The notes: generated by a model from the sequence alone, not told the origin. A DNA stretch of 64,000 bases from Bremerella cremea (GCF_003335505.1 NZ_QPEX01000019.1:62001-126000); one strand, 5' to 3'; positions 1 to 9,296 are shown, counted from the first letter of the stretch. Made by a program: numbers and translations.

Positions 1-1
1 C

Positions 2-751
2 CTGTGGCTTCGTGAAAACGGTAAAGTCAAAGGCATCAGACGGGGTGATCGCGCTACGGAATTTGGTCGCGTCAGCATCTTCACCGAAGGTGGCAAGGGT
101 GCGATGGTCGAGTTCAAGTGCGAAAGCGCTCCGGTTACCAAACTGGACGAATTCATCGCCCTGGCTGACGACCTGGCTCGCGTATACGCCAACGACGCCA
201 GCATCACGACGGCCGAAGAGTTGCTCGCGAAGCCTTCCACGATCAAGGAAGGGCAAACGCTGGGCGACCTGAAGGACGACATGTTCAATCGTATCCGCGA
301 AGTCTTCAACATTGGTCGCATGACCCGTATCGAAGGCTCGGCAGGCGGTTACAGCCACAACTCGAGCACCGTCAGCGGTGTTCTGGTTGAGTTCGATGGC
401 GACAACGAAGAAGCGGTTCGTGACATTGCGATGCACGTCGCGGCCATGAACCCTTCCGTTCTGAGCAAGGACGATTTGGATCCAGCCCTCGTTGAAAAAG
501 AACGAGCGATCCTGAAAGCTGCCGCGATGAACGAGGATTCGAGCAAGCCTGAAAACATCATCGACAAGATGGTGGAAGGCCGCCTGCGTAGCTTCTACGC
601 TCAGGAAGCGTTGCTGGAACAACCGTTTGTCAAAGAACCCAAGCAAACCGTTGGCCAATACGCCAAAGACAACGGCGTAACCGTCAAGGGCTTCACCCAC
701 TGGGTCATTGGTGACGATGCTGCCCCAGCGGAAGAGTCGGCTGAAGGCTAA
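2..751 (+). CDS. tsf: Translation elongation factor Ts, 5'-truncated by window edge
   Basis: This gene encodes EF-Ts, the guanine-nucleotide exchange factor that recycles EF-Tu. Only the C-terminal part is present: the frame is open from base 2, where it reads L-W-L-R-E-N-G, typical of the linker after the N-terminal UBA domain. The frame then runs through the core that contacts EF-Tu (ALVE-type motif, here AMVEFKCES, near base 100) to a stop at 749-751. The end matches the family (LEQPFVKEPKQTVGQY), followed by a short acidic tail. Synteny with pyrH and frr downstream is the classic rpsB-tsf-pyrH-frr order. A strong terminator 45 bases downstream separates it from pyrH. The internal ATG at 104 is not the real start. 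Confidence 0.93.
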   Translation: MWLRENGKVKGIRRGDRATEFGRVSIFTEGGKGAMVEFKCESAPVTKLDEFIALADDLARVYANDASITTAEELLAKPSTIKEGQTLGDLKDDMFNRIREVFNIGRMTRIEGSAGGYSHNSSTVSGVLVEFDGDNEEAVRDIAMHVAAMNPSVLSKDDLDPALVEKERAILKAAAMNEDSSKPENIIDKMVEGRLRSFYAQEALLEQPFVKEPKQTVGQYAKDNGVTVKGFTHWVIGDDAAPAEESAEG

Positions 752-795
752 GCAATTAGGAGCAAACGCTTCTGACTGCATCTAATTCATTTAAA

Positions 796-828
796 ATCCC
801 TCAGGTAACAAGCCTGAGGGATTTTTTT
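796..828 (+). terminator. Rho-independent terminator after tsf
   Basis: A perfect 10-bp stem (796-805 pairs with 813-822) has a 7-base loop (TAACAAG) and is followed directly by a run of T to 828. It ends the tsf transcript, so pyrH probably has its own promoter between 830 and 1044. Confidence 0.9.
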
Positions 829-1044
829 ATGCGCTTCGTTCTCCTGCCCAGTCAAGCCAAACTCGGTTAGAATTTGCAGCTAGAGAGTTTCCAAGTCTGA
901 GGTGCTTCGTTGCCGCCAGCGCAGTCGGAGCAAGGCAAGGCCCACCTGGAACCGATCATGCAGGGTGCGAAAACTGCCTCGAAACCGCGCACAGCAACCT
1001 GCAGCTTGTTAATCTGCCTTTATCGTCCCAAGGATCGATCATCG

Positions 1045-1791
1045 ATGACCGAGACAACCGAGAACAGCACACCTAAGTACAAACGAATCATCCTAAAACT
1101 CTCTGGCGAAAGTTTTTCACGGGCAGGGGAACGCGGCATCGCCATGGATGAAGTTGTCAGCATTTCCAAGCAAATCAGCCAGGCCTCAGAACTTGGTTGT
1201 CAAATTGCGGTGGTAATTGGTGGCGGCAACATTTTGCGCGGCGGCCAATTCAAAAACGAAAGCGCATCCATTCAAGAAGCGACCGCCCATTACATGGGGA
1301 TGCTGGCCACCGTTATCAACGGCTTGGCCCTCCAGGATGCTCTGGAAAGCCTTGGCATTCAAACGCGGCTCATGACGGCGATTCACATGCATGGAGTTGC
1401 CGAACCTTATATTCGCCGCAAGGCCAGCCGCCACCTGGAAAAAGGACGCGTGGTCATCTTGGCCGCCGGCACCGGCAGCCCGTTTGTCACCACCGATACG
1501 GCTGCAGCTCAGCGAGCGTTGGAACTCGAAGCCAACATCCTCATGAAGGCTACCCGCGTCGATGGCGTTTACAGCGACGACCCTGAAAAGAACCCGCATG
1601 CCGTATTTTATCGCAACCTTGGCTTCGATCAGGTTGTTAAAGAAAACTTGCGTGTAATGGATTCGACCGCGATCAGCCAATGTCGCGAGCACGGCATGCC
1701 CATTCTCGTTTTCAATTTCAAAACCAATGGCAACATCCAAAAAGCGGTCCTGGGCGATCAAGTTGGCACCTTGATTTCGCCAGATCGCTAA
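1045..1791 (+). CDS. pyrH: UMP kinase
   Basis: UMP kinase phosphorylates UMP to UDP in pyrimidine nucleotide synthesis and belongs to the amino-acid kinase family. The 248-residue protein shows the family hallmarks in order: KLSGESF near the N-terminus, GGGNILRG, the UMP-binding segment with TRLMTAI, a Gly-Thr-Gly loop ([12 protein letters not shown]) and the ATP-binding motif [12 protein letters not shown]. The ATG at 1045 is preferred because AAGG lies about 11 bases upstream and because it gives the usual family length. An in-frame start at 910 would add 45 residues unlike the family. It sits between tsf and frr as in most bacteria. Confidence 0.95.
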   Translation: MTETTENSTPKYKRIILKLSGESFSRAGERGIAMDEVVSISKQISQASELGCQIAVVIGGGNILRGGQFKNESASIQEATAHYMGMLATVINGLALQDALESLGIQTRLMTAIHMHGVAEPYIRRKASRHLEKGRVVILAAGTGSPFVTTDTAAAQRALELEANILMKATRVDGVYSDDPEKNPHAVFYRNLGFDQVVKENLRVMDSTAISQCREHGMPILVFNFKTNGNIQKAVLGDQVGTLISPDR

Positions 1792-2008
1792 ACCAAACCA
1801 GCGCAGCAACGTATATAAATCCAGTGCACAAAGACTAACCAAGACAAGCTTCTCCGGAAAAACCGGTATAAGCCGACTTGTTGCGTGCAGGTGATATGAA
1901 CTCGTTATCTTTTCACACCCCGATGTGTGGTGTACGTTATTCTCGGAGGCCCATCGGTGCCTCGTCAGGAAAATTGCAAGGATCAATCCTGCGAAAAAGG
2001 TAATCACG

Positions 2009-2569
2009 ATGAATGCGGATCAAATCATTGAAGACGCTACACAGCGTATGGAAAAAGCGATTGACGTCCTGAAGAACGGCCTCAGTGGCGTTCGTACCGG
2101 TCGGGCCACCCCAGGCTTAATCGATTCGCTTCGTGTCGAAGTGTATGGATCGCTTCAACCAATTAAGCAAATTGCTTCGGTTAGCGTTCCCGAACCGAGC
2201 CAGTTATTGATCCGCCCTTACGATACCGGCGCCATTAAAGACATTGAAAAGGCGATTGTCGCCAGCGATCTTGGCATGGCTCCGCAAAACGATGGCCGCG
2301 TGATTCGCTTGAATGTTCCGCCGCTTTCGACCGAGGTCCGCAAGAAGCTGGTTGCACGTATTAAAGAATTGGCCGAAGAGTCGCGTGTTTCGATTCGCAA
2401 TATTCGTCGCGATGCCAACAAGACCGCCGATACCTCGGAAAAAGACAAGACCATCAGCGAAGACATTCGCGATGACATCAAGAACGATGTTCAAGAGTTG
2501 ACCAAGAAGTATGAAGAACAGGTCAACGAACTAGCGAAGACCAAAGAAAAAGAAGTGATGGAAGACTAG
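2009..2569 (+). CDS. frr: Ribosome recycling factor
   Basis: RRF splits the post-termination ribosome together with EF-G. The 186-residue product has the usual length. It shows the conserved first helix and turn (LSGVRTGRATPGL), the domain II strand set around VYGSLQPIKQIASVSVPEP, and the long charged C-terminal helix ending KTKEKEVMED. The ATG at 2009 has an AAAAAGG ribosome-binding site 8 bases upstream. The longer frame from 1925 lacks support. It is the last gene of the tsf-pyrH-frr cluster. Confidence 0.96.
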   Translation: MNADQIIEDATQRMEKAIDVLKNGLSGVRTGRATPGLIDSLRVEVYGSLQPIKQIASVSVPEPSQLLIRPYDTGAIKDIEKAIVASDLGMAPQNDGRVIRLNVPPLSTEVRKKLVARIKELAEESRVSIRNIRRDANKTADTSEKDKTISEDIRDDIKNDVQELTKKYEEQVNELAKTKEKEVMED

Positions 2570-2835
2570 TCCGTCACAAGCCAACCACTTGGCATTCTTA
2601 GAAACATAAAGCCCCGCCAGGCGGACCGACTCTCTTTCACAAAGTTAGGGTTGGTTTGGCTTGTGGGGCTTTTCTCTATTCGCCTGGCAAACTCGCTGAC
2701 GATCCTTCCACAACCGCCAAACTTAAGCAGGCACACCAGTCACTCGAACGACTTGCTTCTGCTAGCGTTTCATGAAAGGCGACCAGGTATTCGCGAGGAA
2801 ACCTGGGCTTGCATGCCCCAAGCCGCGAATCGCTC
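2570..2835. other. Intergenic region with long imperfect inverted repeat (possible frr terminator)
   Basis: No gene is seen here. CACAAGCCAA (2575-2584) is complementary to TTGGCTTGTG (2656-2665), and AAGCCCC (2609-2615) is complementary to GGGGCTT (2665-2671), which is followed by TTC. The two pairings compete for part of the same 3' arm. The second, ending in T-rich sequence, could terminate frr transcription, but its 50-base loop makes it a weak intrinsic terminator. The rest of the region up to 2835 shows no reading frame that looks coding. Confidence 0.4.
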
Positions 2836-2865
2836 TTGACCCGCTGGTGGCATGGTTCGTATATT
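2836..2865 (+). promoter_or_regulatory. Sigma70-type promoter for the parvulin-like gene
   Basis: TTGACC (2836-2841) and TATATT (2860-2865) are separated by 18 bases, each box matching five of six consensus positions. Transcription would start near 2872, about 75 bases before the ATG at 2948. This is the best consensus promoter I found in the window. Confidence 0.55.
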
Positions 2866-2947
2866 CCCCTGCCCTAACTTAATGTTATCGGAATTGCGAA
2901 CCTCTCTCCTTGAGAAAATCTTGCAGAAAATTTTTGGAGCAAGCGGA

Positions 2948-4894
2948 ATGACTGGCAAGGATGCTAATCGCCGGCTTACCCTGGGTAAGTCCTGGGTTTT
3001 AGCCGCAACAGGATTTGTTGTACTGATTGGTGGCGTTGTCGCTTGGCGACAACTCAGTGGCGGTCCGCAACACGCGGAAGCCCAAGCCCCCGTTCAACAG
3101 CGAGCGGTTCAACAACGCCCCGCTCAGCGTCCGGCTGCAGCAGCCCCAGCGGCTGCTCCTGCCGAAGAAGTGGCACCACCAGCCACACAAAAGATTCAAA
3201 CCGTAGCAGTCGTGAATCGTGAACCAATCACACGTTCAGCCCTCGCCGACGAAGCCCTTCGCCGTCACGGTAAAGAGGTTTTGGAAAGCCTGCTCAATCG
3301 CCACCTGATCGCCATCGCTTGCCAACAACAAGGGATCCAGGTCACCGAAGGTGACATCGATGCTGAAATCCAGAACATTGCCAAGAAGTTTGGTTTGTCC
3401 GTCGATCGTTGGCTCGGCTTGCTGAAAGAGGAACGCAACGTTTCGCCAGGCCAATACCGCCGCGAAATCATCTGGCCAACTCTGGCGCTACGACGCTTGG
3501 CGGCCGGTGAACTGCAAGTCACAGCCGAAGAAGTCCAAGTCGCGATGGAGAAGAACTACGGCCCCAAGGTCAAAGTTCGTATGCTTTCTGTCAATGATCG
3601 TGGTCTGGCAGAAGAACTACGTGCTAAGGCCGCTGCGAATCCCGATTCGTTCGCTGACTTGGCCAAGGACTATTCGCAAGACATCAACAGTGCAGCGGCT
3701 CGCGGCTTGATTCCACCTATCCGAAAGCATATCGGCAACCAGGAAATCGAAGACACCGTTTTCGCCTTGCAGCCAGGCGAAATTTCGCCGGTCTTGTTTG
3801 TTGCCAGCCAGTACTTGGTCTTCAAGTGTGAAGAACAGATGCCAGCCGACTACGACAGGATCCCCGCTGGCAGCTTGGAAGGCATACGCAATCAAATGGC
3901 CGATCAGGTCCGTGAATCGAAAATGCGCGAAGCTGCCGCCACGGTCTACGAAAAACTGCAAGCGAACGCTCAGATCGAAAACGTTTACAACGACGCCACC
4001 AAGGCCTCGCGAATGCCTGGCGTAGCCGCTGTCCTCAATGGCCAACCGGTCAGCTTGCGAGAACTGCAAGAGGAATGCATCAATCGCCACGGCATCGAAG
4101 TGCTCGATGGTGAAATCAATCGCAAGATCCTGCAACAAGAGCTAACTAGACGCCAACTGTCGGTTACCGAAGCCGATTTGGAAGCGGAAATTGTTCGGGC
4201 CGCTGACTCGCTGGGATTCCTCACCCAGGAAGGCAAGCCTGATATGGAAGCCTGGCTGAAGCAGGTAACCGAAGAGCAAGGCGTCTCAGTAGAACTGTAC
4301 GTTCGCGATGCGGTCTGGCCGACGGTTGCCCTGAAGAAACTGGTCAACAATCAGGTTCAAGTAACCGAAGAAGACATCCAAAAAGGTTTCGTTGCTAACT
4401 ACGGCGAGCGTGCTCAAGTTCTAGCCATCGTGCTAGACAGCCAACGCCGTGCCCAAGAAGTTTGGGAAATGGCCCGTCGCAACCCAACCGAACAGTTCTT
4501 TGGTGAATTGGCTCGCCAGTATTCGATCGAACCGGTCTCGAAGAACAACGACGGTCAGGTTCCTCCGATTCGTCGCCATGGTGGCCAACCCACGATCGAA
4601 GAAGAGGCCTTCAAGCTAAAGCCTGGGCAAATCTCCGGAATCATCCAAGCTGGCAACCAGTCGATCATCCTCTATAGTCTGGGGCTGACCAAACCGGTCA
4701 TCAACAGCATTGAGGATGTTCGCGACGAGTTGGTCAAGGAACTGCATGAAAAGAAGCTGCGACTCGCCATGGCAGACGAATTCGAGCGTCTGCGTGACGA
4801 CGCCCAGATCGACAACTTCCTGGCCAACACCACGCAAGCAGGCAAAGCCTACCAAGCAGCCGTTCGCCAACAGCTGCAGCAAGATCGCAAGTAA
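2948..4894 (+). CDS. Membrane-anchored tandem SurA/PrsA-like (parvulin) protein
   Basis: This 648-residue protein is probably a periplasmic folding factor. A transmembrane or signal-anchor segment (about residues 11-33) is followed by an Ala/Pro/Gln-rich linker. Two copies of the same module follow (about 85-330 and 358-620). Each has a SurA-N-like helical part starting near a NG/NR-x-P-[IV] motif and an R-H-G triplet. Each also has a WPT-[LV]-AL[RK][RK]L helix and a parvulin-like part ending in a conserved PPIR[KR]H segment and a [LK][QK]PG[EQ]IS turn. The usual N-terminal parvulin active-site histidine strand is not obvious (VRMLSV, AQVLAI), so chaperone rather than isomerase activity is possible. 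The ATG at 2948 follows GGAG at 8 bases; the longer frame from 2852 overlaps the promoter. Confidence 0.8.
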   Translation: MTGKDANRRLTLGKSWVLAATGFVVLIGGVVAWRQLSGGPQHAEAQAPVQQRAVQQRPAQRPAAAAPAAAPAEEVAPPATQKIQTVAVVNREPITRSALADEALRRHGKEVLESLLNRHLIAIACQQQGIQVTEGDIDAEIQNIAKKFGLSVDRWLGLLKEERNVSPGQYRREIIWPTLALRRLAAGELQVTAEEVQVAMEKNYGPKVKVRMLSVNDRGLAEELRAKAAANPDSFADLAKDYSQDINSAAARGLIPPIRKHIGNQEIEDTVFALQPGEISPVLFVASQYLVFKCEEQMPADYDRIPAGSLEGIRNQMADQVRESKMREAAATVYEKLQANAQIENVYNDATKASRMPGVAAVLNGQPVSLRELQEECINRHGIEVLDGEINRKILQQELTRRQLSVTEADLEAEIVRAADSLGFLTQEGKPDMEAWLKQVTEEQGVSVELYVRDAVWPTVALKKLVNNQVQVTEEDIQKGFVANYGERAQVLAIVLDSQRRAQEVWEMARRNPTEQFFGELARQYSIEPVSKNNDGQVPPIRRHGGQPTIEEEAFKLKPGQISGIIQAGNQSIILYSLGLTKPVINSIEDVRDELVKELHEKKLRLAMADEFERLRDDAQIDNFLANTTQAGKAYQAAVRQQLQQDRK

Positions 4895-4948
4895 CCGGGG
4901 CACGACTCTTCCACGCGAAGAGCGAGCATCGGAGGAAAATACCTATGA

Positions 4949-4982
4949 AAACGGGCTGCGAAATTTCGCGGCCCGTTTTTTT
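4949..4982. terminator. Bidirectional intrinsic terminator between convergent genes
   Basis: ACGGGC (4951-4956) pairs with GCCCGT (4971-4976). The intervening CGAAATTTCG is itself self-complementary, so the stem extends further. T-runs follow on the plus strand (4976-4982), and the minus strand reads TTTTC after the stem, so it can serve both the parvulin-like gene and the OsmC gene. Confidence 0.85.
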
Positions 4983-4992
4983 CGTCTGTGAT

Positions 4993-5457
4993 TTATAAGA
5001 CAGGCTCGATCAGAACCTCACTTTTTACCGAGTTGGCAATAAAGCAAAGCTCGTGAGCCTCGTGATGAAGCTCTTGAATCTGTTGGTGTGATGGCAGCGA
5101 ATCGCCACTAAAATCGACCTTAGGTCGTAACCTGACGATGGTCACAGCCGTTTTACCTTCGGCGTTCTTTTCCATTTCTCCATAAGGCGCGTCGTGATAA
5201 TGGTCGACGCAAAATTTGTTTTTGGCAGCAAGTGCTAAGAACCACAACATATGACAGCTCGAAATCGCAGCCACAAACGCCTCTTCCGGATCGACCCCAA
5301 AAGGATCGGACATGGGGGCCGGTACTGTGCTGGGCGCTGACGACGCTACCACCATCGCCCCACCATCAAAATGCCATTCGTGGCGGCGGCTATATTTCTT
5401 ATCCAAAAACGGCTCTTCCTTCCGCTCCCAGATAATCCTGGCCGTATGTTCTGCCAT
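4993..5457 (-). CDS. OsmC family peroxiredoxin-like protein
   Basis: OsmC/Ohr proteins reduce organic hydroperoxides with a pair of cysteines. The 154-residue product carries both: one in ISSCHMLWF and one in AHELCFIANSV. It also has the family N-terminal strand and a DPFGVDPEEAFVAA segment preceding the first cysteine. The ATG at 5457 has AGGAG upstream with good spacing (AGGAGAGTAGC before the ATG). An upstream in-frame start at 5505 is unlikely. It is a monocistronic gene convergent with the preceding one. The exact substrate cannot be read from sequence. Confidence 0.88.
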   Translation of the reverse strand: MAEHTARIIWERKEEPFLDKKYSRRHEWHFDGGAMVVASSAPSTVPAPMSDPFGVDPEEAFVAAISSCHMLWFLALAAKNKFCVDHYHDAPYGEMEKNAEGKTAVTIVRLRPKVDFSGDSLPSHQQIQELHHEAHELCFIANSVKSEVLIEPVL

Positions 5458-5659
5458 GCTACTCTCCTGAGGGGACAAAATACTCAACCGAAATGGTGAA
5501 CTCACCCCAAATTACGATTGTCTATTTGAAAACAATTGCAGGCCCTGCTAGTTCCGTCTCGCCTTGGCTTTGCTGATTGCCGAATTTAGAATAAGTGACC
5601 AGGTTGGATTGCTTCCATCTGACCATTCCACCATCCCCACTAGCTGAAATACGACTTCC

Positions 5660-6904
5660 ATGTCCGATTCGCCCAATCCGACCAACGACAAACAGGACCC
5701 TCCTTTTGAGGTGCAATTTGCGCAACGGGTTTACCGTCTGCCGCCTTACATGTTCGGGCGAATCAACGCATTGTTGTACGATAAGCGCGTCGCTGGCAAC
5801 GACGTCATCGATATGGGCATGGGCAATCCGTCGGACCCTCCGGCTGATTATGTCATGGAAAAGATGTGCGAAGCCGTCAAAGACCTTCGCAACCATGGCT
5901 ACAGTAAGTCGAATGGTATTCGCAACTTACGCCGGGAAGTATCAGCCAAGTACCTAAAAAAATATGGTGTGCGTCTCGACCCAGAACACGAGGTCATGGT
6001 TTGCCTCGGCTCGAAGGAAGGGTTTTCGCATATGTGCTTGGCCATGATGGGCCCTGGCGACACGGCAATTGTTCCGGCTCCTTATTTTCCGGTCCATACA
6101 TACGCCGTCGCCCTGGCCTCTGGCAACGTCATCTCTTTGGATGTCGCCAACAGCGAGAAATTTCTCTCGAACATCGCGTATACCTGCGAACATCTTTACC
6201 CGAAGCCTAAACTGCTGATCATTTGCTATCCGCATAATCCGTCGACGGTAACCGTTGAGCCAGAGTTCTTTGTCGATGTGGTGAAGATCGCCAAGAAATA
6301 TGGCCTGATGGTGATTAGCGACTTTGCTTACGCAGATATCGCTTTCGATGGCTACAAGCCCCCCAGCTTCCTCTCAGCACCTGGCGCTAGCGATGTGGGT
6401 GTAGAGTTCACCACCATGAGCAAGGGCTATAACATGGCAGGCTGGCGGGTCGGTTACTGTGCAGGCAACCGAGAAATGATTCGCGGCTTGGGTACCATCA
6501 AAGGTTATTACGACTACGGCATGTTCCAGGCGATTCAGATCGCCTCGATTATCGCCCTCCGAGAAGGAGATGCCGCTGTCGAAGCCCAAAGCATGATCTA
6601 TCAGACGCGGCGCGATGCCTTGGTGGATGGCTTGCATCGGCTTGGCTGGGAAGTAACTCCCCCCCGAGCAGGCATGTTCGTCTGGGCCAAGATCCCCGAC
6701 CAATGGTTAAAACGCATGAACACCATGGACTTCGCCATGATGCTGTTAGAAAAGGGAGACGTCGCGGTCAGCCCTGGTAGCGGTTTTGGACCAAGCGGGG
6801 AAGGTTATTTGCGGATGAGCTTGGTCGAAAATGAAAATCGCTTGCGCCAAGCCGTTCGTCAAATCAAAGGTTGCCTGAAGGAAGCTGCTGCGGTAACCGC
6901 TTAG
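5660..6904 (+). CDS. PLP-dependent aminotransferase, alanine-synthesising (AlaC-like) type
   Basis: This 414-residue class I/II fold-type I aminotransferase most resembles AlaC-like enzymes that transfer amino groups between glutamate and pyruvate. Supporting motifs are GMGNPSDPP near the start, the Tyr in HGYSKSNGI, the ICYPHNPS loop, the [11 protein letters not shown] segment (Asp and Tyr contacting PLP) and the lysine of [15 protein letters not shown], which forms the Schiff base. Near the end, the arginine in [11 protein letters not shown] binds the substrate carboxylate. The ATG at 5660 has no clear ribosome-binding site but matches the family start. Substrate specificity is inferred from overall similarity only. 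Confidence 0.87.
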   Translation: MSDSPNPTNDKQDPPFEVQFAQRVYRLPPYMFGRINALLYDKRVAGNDVIDMGMGNPSDPPADYVMEKMCEAVKDLRNHGYSKSNGIRNLRREVSAKYLKKYGVRLDPEHEVMVCLGSKEGFSHMCLAMMGPGDTAIVPAPYFPVHTYAVALASGNVISLDVANSEKFLSNIAYTCEHLYPKPKLLIICYPHNPSTVTVEPEFFVDVVKIAKKYGLMVISDFAYADIAFDGYKPPSFLSAPGASDVGVEFTTMSKGYNMAGWRVGYCAGNREMIRGLGTIKGYYDYGMFQAIQIASIIALREGDAAVEAQSMIYQTRRDALVDGLHRLGWEVTPPRAGMFVWAKIPDQWLKRMNTMDFAMMLLEKGDVAVSPGSGFGPSGEGYLRMSLVENENRLRQAVRQIKGCLKEAAAVTA

Positions 6905-7342
6905 TGACGACGAAGTCCCGCGAAATCATTCATCCTGAAAAAACCAAGTGATGATGGCCAAAAGCCCATCACCTCTTGGTTGGTAGCGTACCTGTAGCTT
7001 CTCTCAGAATTTACTCGCAGATTCGAGAAAGCAGTGTGGAAACCCGGGGCAATGTCTTCAAAGCCCCTATACGCGAACGGATGGGGATTTATAATAGCGG
7101 AAATTTGCCCGCACCAAGGGTCTGCACCTGGAGCTCAGGATGTAGAAAAAGGAAAGCACTTGCTCGCCGAAACAAGTGCTTTCCAAGGCTGTCCAAACTT
7201 TCGCTTGGAGACCCACAGCCGTACTCCTTGATATCGGGCCTCGTTTCGGGAAGACTTTAACCGCGTCCTAAACAGCGTTAAATCCCTTCACGAAATATCC
7301 TATTGTTCCACCGCGATATCCCAAAAGAAGACGAATACCGCT
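6905..7342. other. Gene-free leader region upstream of carA with several hairpins
   Basis: No coding frame is convincing. Three inverted repeats are visible: AACCAAG (6942-6948) with CTTGGTT (6975-6981); GGGGC with GCCCC near 7047-7072; and a perfect 12-bp repeat at 7151-7184, listed separately. The carA promoter must lie here, but I find no close sigma70 match. I do not recognise a known riboswitch or arginine/pyrimidine attenuator. Confidence 0.5.
7151..7184 (-). terminator. Perfect 12-bp inverted repeat; terminator-like on the minus strand
   Basis: GGAAAGCACTTG (7151-7162) and CAAGTGCTTTCC (7173-7184) are perfectly complementary with a 10-base loop. On the plus strand no T-run follows. 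On the minus strand the stem is followed by TTTTTC, the layout of an intrinsic terminator. No minus-strand gene ends here, so it is either a terminator against antisense transcription, a relic, or part of the carA leader fold. Confidence 0.45.
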
Positions 7343-8494
7343 ATGTCTCAGCCTGCCAAACTCGCACTGGAAGATGGAACCGTTTTCACGGGACTCGCGT
7401 TTGGGGCCATTGGCGAAGTGAGCGGTGAAGCTTGCTTCAATACTTCGATGACCGGCTATCAAGAAATCTTGACCGACCCTAGCTACCGCGGTCAGATCTT
7501 GACGATGACCTATCCGCAAATCGGCAACTACGGCGTGAATGCCGAGGACATGGAAAGCGGCAAGATCCACATGGCTGGCTTCATCGTCCGCGAAGCAAGC
7601 CGCGTCGTTAGCAACTTCCGCTCGGAAGGTTCACTGGACGAATTCCTCAAGAAAAACAACGTGGTCGGCATGACCGACATCGACACCCGGGCTCTTGTGC
7701 GTCGCTTGCGCAACAACGGCTCGATGAAAGCTGTTCTCTCCAGCGTCGACCTCGACGATGCTTCGCTGGTAGAAAAAGCGAAAAGCAGTGCCGGGCTGGT
7801 TGGCCGCGATTTGGTACAGGAAGTCTTACCAGCTCAGCAATCGCTGTGGGAGGAAGACCTAAGCCCCTGGATCAAAATGGGAGACAAAACCCGTGCTCTT
7901 GCGTCACGCAAAGACCAAGACTTGCATGTGGTTGCTCTCGATTACGGGATGAAGTGGAACATTCCCCGTCATCTACGCGACCTGGGCTGCAAAGTCACCG
8001 TCCTGCCAGGTACCGCCTCGCCCGAAGAAGTCTTGAGCCATAACCCGGACGGGATTTTTCTATCCAACGGCCCCGGCGACCCAGAACCGCTGACCGGTCC
8101 CATTGAAACCATCCAAGGACTGCTCGGTAAGAAGCCGATCTTTGGTATCTGTCTGGGACACCAACTGCTGTCACTCGCTTGCGGTGCCAAGACCTTTAAG
8201 CTGAAGTTTGGTCACCGTGGCGCGAACCAACCGGTTCTCGATATTCAAACTGATAAAGTCGAGATCACCTCGCAGAACCATGGCTTTGCCGTGGAAGAAG
8301 GCAGCCTGCCGAGTTGCCTGGAAATCACACATCGCAACCTGAACGACAACACGATTGCCGGGGTAAAGCACAAAGAATTGGCCGCATTCAGCGTCCAGTA
8401 TCACCCTGAAGCTTCCGCTGGCCCGCATGACAGCGAATATCTCTTCACGCGATTCCGCGAATCAATGGACCAACAGAAGGGTGCTGCTGTCTAG
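7343..8494 (+). CDS. carA: Carbamoyl-phosphate synthase small (glutaminase) subunit
   Basis: CarA hydrolyses glutamine and channels ammonia to CarB for carbamoyl phosphate, used in arginine and pyrimidine synthesis. The 383-residue protein has the CPSase small-subunit N-terminal domain (LALEDGTVFTG, then FNTSMTGYQEILTDPSY). The class I amidotransferase domain follows, with NGPGDPEP, the nucleophile cysteine in GICLGHQLL, and the histidine and glutamate in QYHPEAS. Length and start are standard. carB is not next to it, which is common in this group. A hairpin overlapping the downstream CPBP gene end probably terminates it. Confidence 0.96.
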   Translation: MSQPAKLALEDGTVFTGLAFGAIGEVSGEACFNTSMTGYQEILTDPSYRGQILTMTYPQIGNYGVNAEDMESGKIHMAGFIVREASRVVSNFRSEGSLDEFLKKNNVVGMTDIDTRALVRRLRNNGSMKAVLSSVDLDDASLVEKAKSSAGLVGRDLVQEVLPAQQSLWEEDLSPWIKMGDKTRALASRKDQDLHVVALDYGMKWNIPRHLRDLGCKVTVLPGTASPEEVLSHNPDGIFLSNGPGDPEPLTGPIETIQGLLGKKPIFGICLGHQLLSLACGAKTFKLKFGHRGANQPVLDIQTDKVEITSQNHGFAVEEGSLPSCLEITHRNLNDNTIAGVKHKELAAFSVQYHPEASAGPHDSEYLFTRFRESMDQQKGAAV

Positions 8495-8526
8495 CAGCAC
8501 TGATAAAGAGATGCCCAAACGGCACT

Positions 8527-8550
8527 ACCGCCAGCGGCTTCACTGGCGGT
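8527..8550. terminator. Hairpin between convergent carA and CPBP protease gene
   Basis: ACCGCCAG (8527-8534) pairs with CTGGCGGT (8543-8550) around an 8-base loop. The flank is pyrimidine-rich (TAGCTCTCTTCT) rather than a pure T-run. Its last base is also the end of the minus-strand CPBP stop codon. It probably acts as a modest terminator for carA. Confidence 0.5.
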
Positions 8551-9296
8551 TAGCTCTCTTCTGGCTTTTCTTCAACCTGATCGGCCCCGGTTTGCCGCAT
8601 GTAAACTAACGCAAACCAGTCGTACAGAGCATGGATTACGATCGGGACAATGATGTCCCCGGTCCACCAAAACCAAAAGCCGAGGTACGCCCCCATAATC
8701 GCAGCGAGGGCGAAATACTCTTTCGTGACGAAATGCACGACGCCAAAGAGCAAGCTCGTCAGGACAATGGGGACAACAGGACTTCCATCGCTGCCCATTA
8801 ACTGCTGAAGAAACGTTTGAATCACTCCGCGAAACAGGGCTTCTTCCCCTAATCCTGCCGCCAAGCTGACCAACCCCAGCTCAAAGATGGTCGCCTCTCG
8901 AAAGAGGGGAATAATGTGCTGCTCCATGTAGCTTTGCAGGTCGTCTAGCGAGCGGAACGAACCATACTGCATGGCCAGAAAGACTGCCACCAAAGGAACG
9001 GTCGCCAAGGTGCCGAGACCGATCGCCTTGAAAACGGCTAGAGCGTTCCCGCTATCCCAGCTTGCGCTAATCCAGGGAGAAACCCCGATTAAAGCACCGA
9101 TTCCCACGGCCACGAACGCCAAAGCCGACTCAAATAAGACCGCTTTTAAAATGAAACCTTCGGCGCGTTCCCGTTCCGTCATTTCTGGGCTGCGGTATGG
9201 GTCTTCAAAATCGTAGTCGTCTTGGTCGTCAAACACGATGAACCGGGACAATTGGGGAAAAATGAGCATTACCACGGACAAGACCAGGCGAAGCAT
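8550..9296 (-). CDS. CPBP family intramembrane metalloprotease (Rce1/CAAX type)
   Basis: This 248-residue membrane protein of the CPBP/Abi family has all the glutamate and histidine motifs of the Rce1 active site. These are EExxxR (E151, E152, R156 in GEEALFRG), FxxxH (F184 to H188 in FGVVHF) and the final HxxxD-like motif (H222, D226 in HALYD). Several hydrophobic helices flank them. An acidic stretch (DDQDDYDFEDPY) near residue 23-34 lies between the first hydrophobic segment and the rest. In bacteria these proteases have varied or unknown substrates, so the function beyond peptidase is open. It is monocistronic. Confidence 0.85.
   Translation of the reverse strand: MLRLVLSVVMLIFPQLSRFIVFDDQDDYDFEDPYRSPEMTERERAEGFILKAVLFESALAFVAVGIGALIGVSPWISASWDSGNALAVFKAIGLGTLATVPLVAVFLAMQYGSFRSLDDLQSYMEQHIIPLFREATIFELGLVSLAAGLGEEALFRGVIQTFLQQLMGSDGSPVVPIVLTSLLFGVVHFVTKEYFALAAIMGAYLGFWFWWTGDIIVPIVIHALYDWFALVYMRQTGADQVEEKPEES

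Noticed and set aside
1186..2007. 273-residue minus-strand open frame across pyrH
   Set aside because: Antisense of pyrH produced by its codon bias; no family-like motif or ribosome-binding site.
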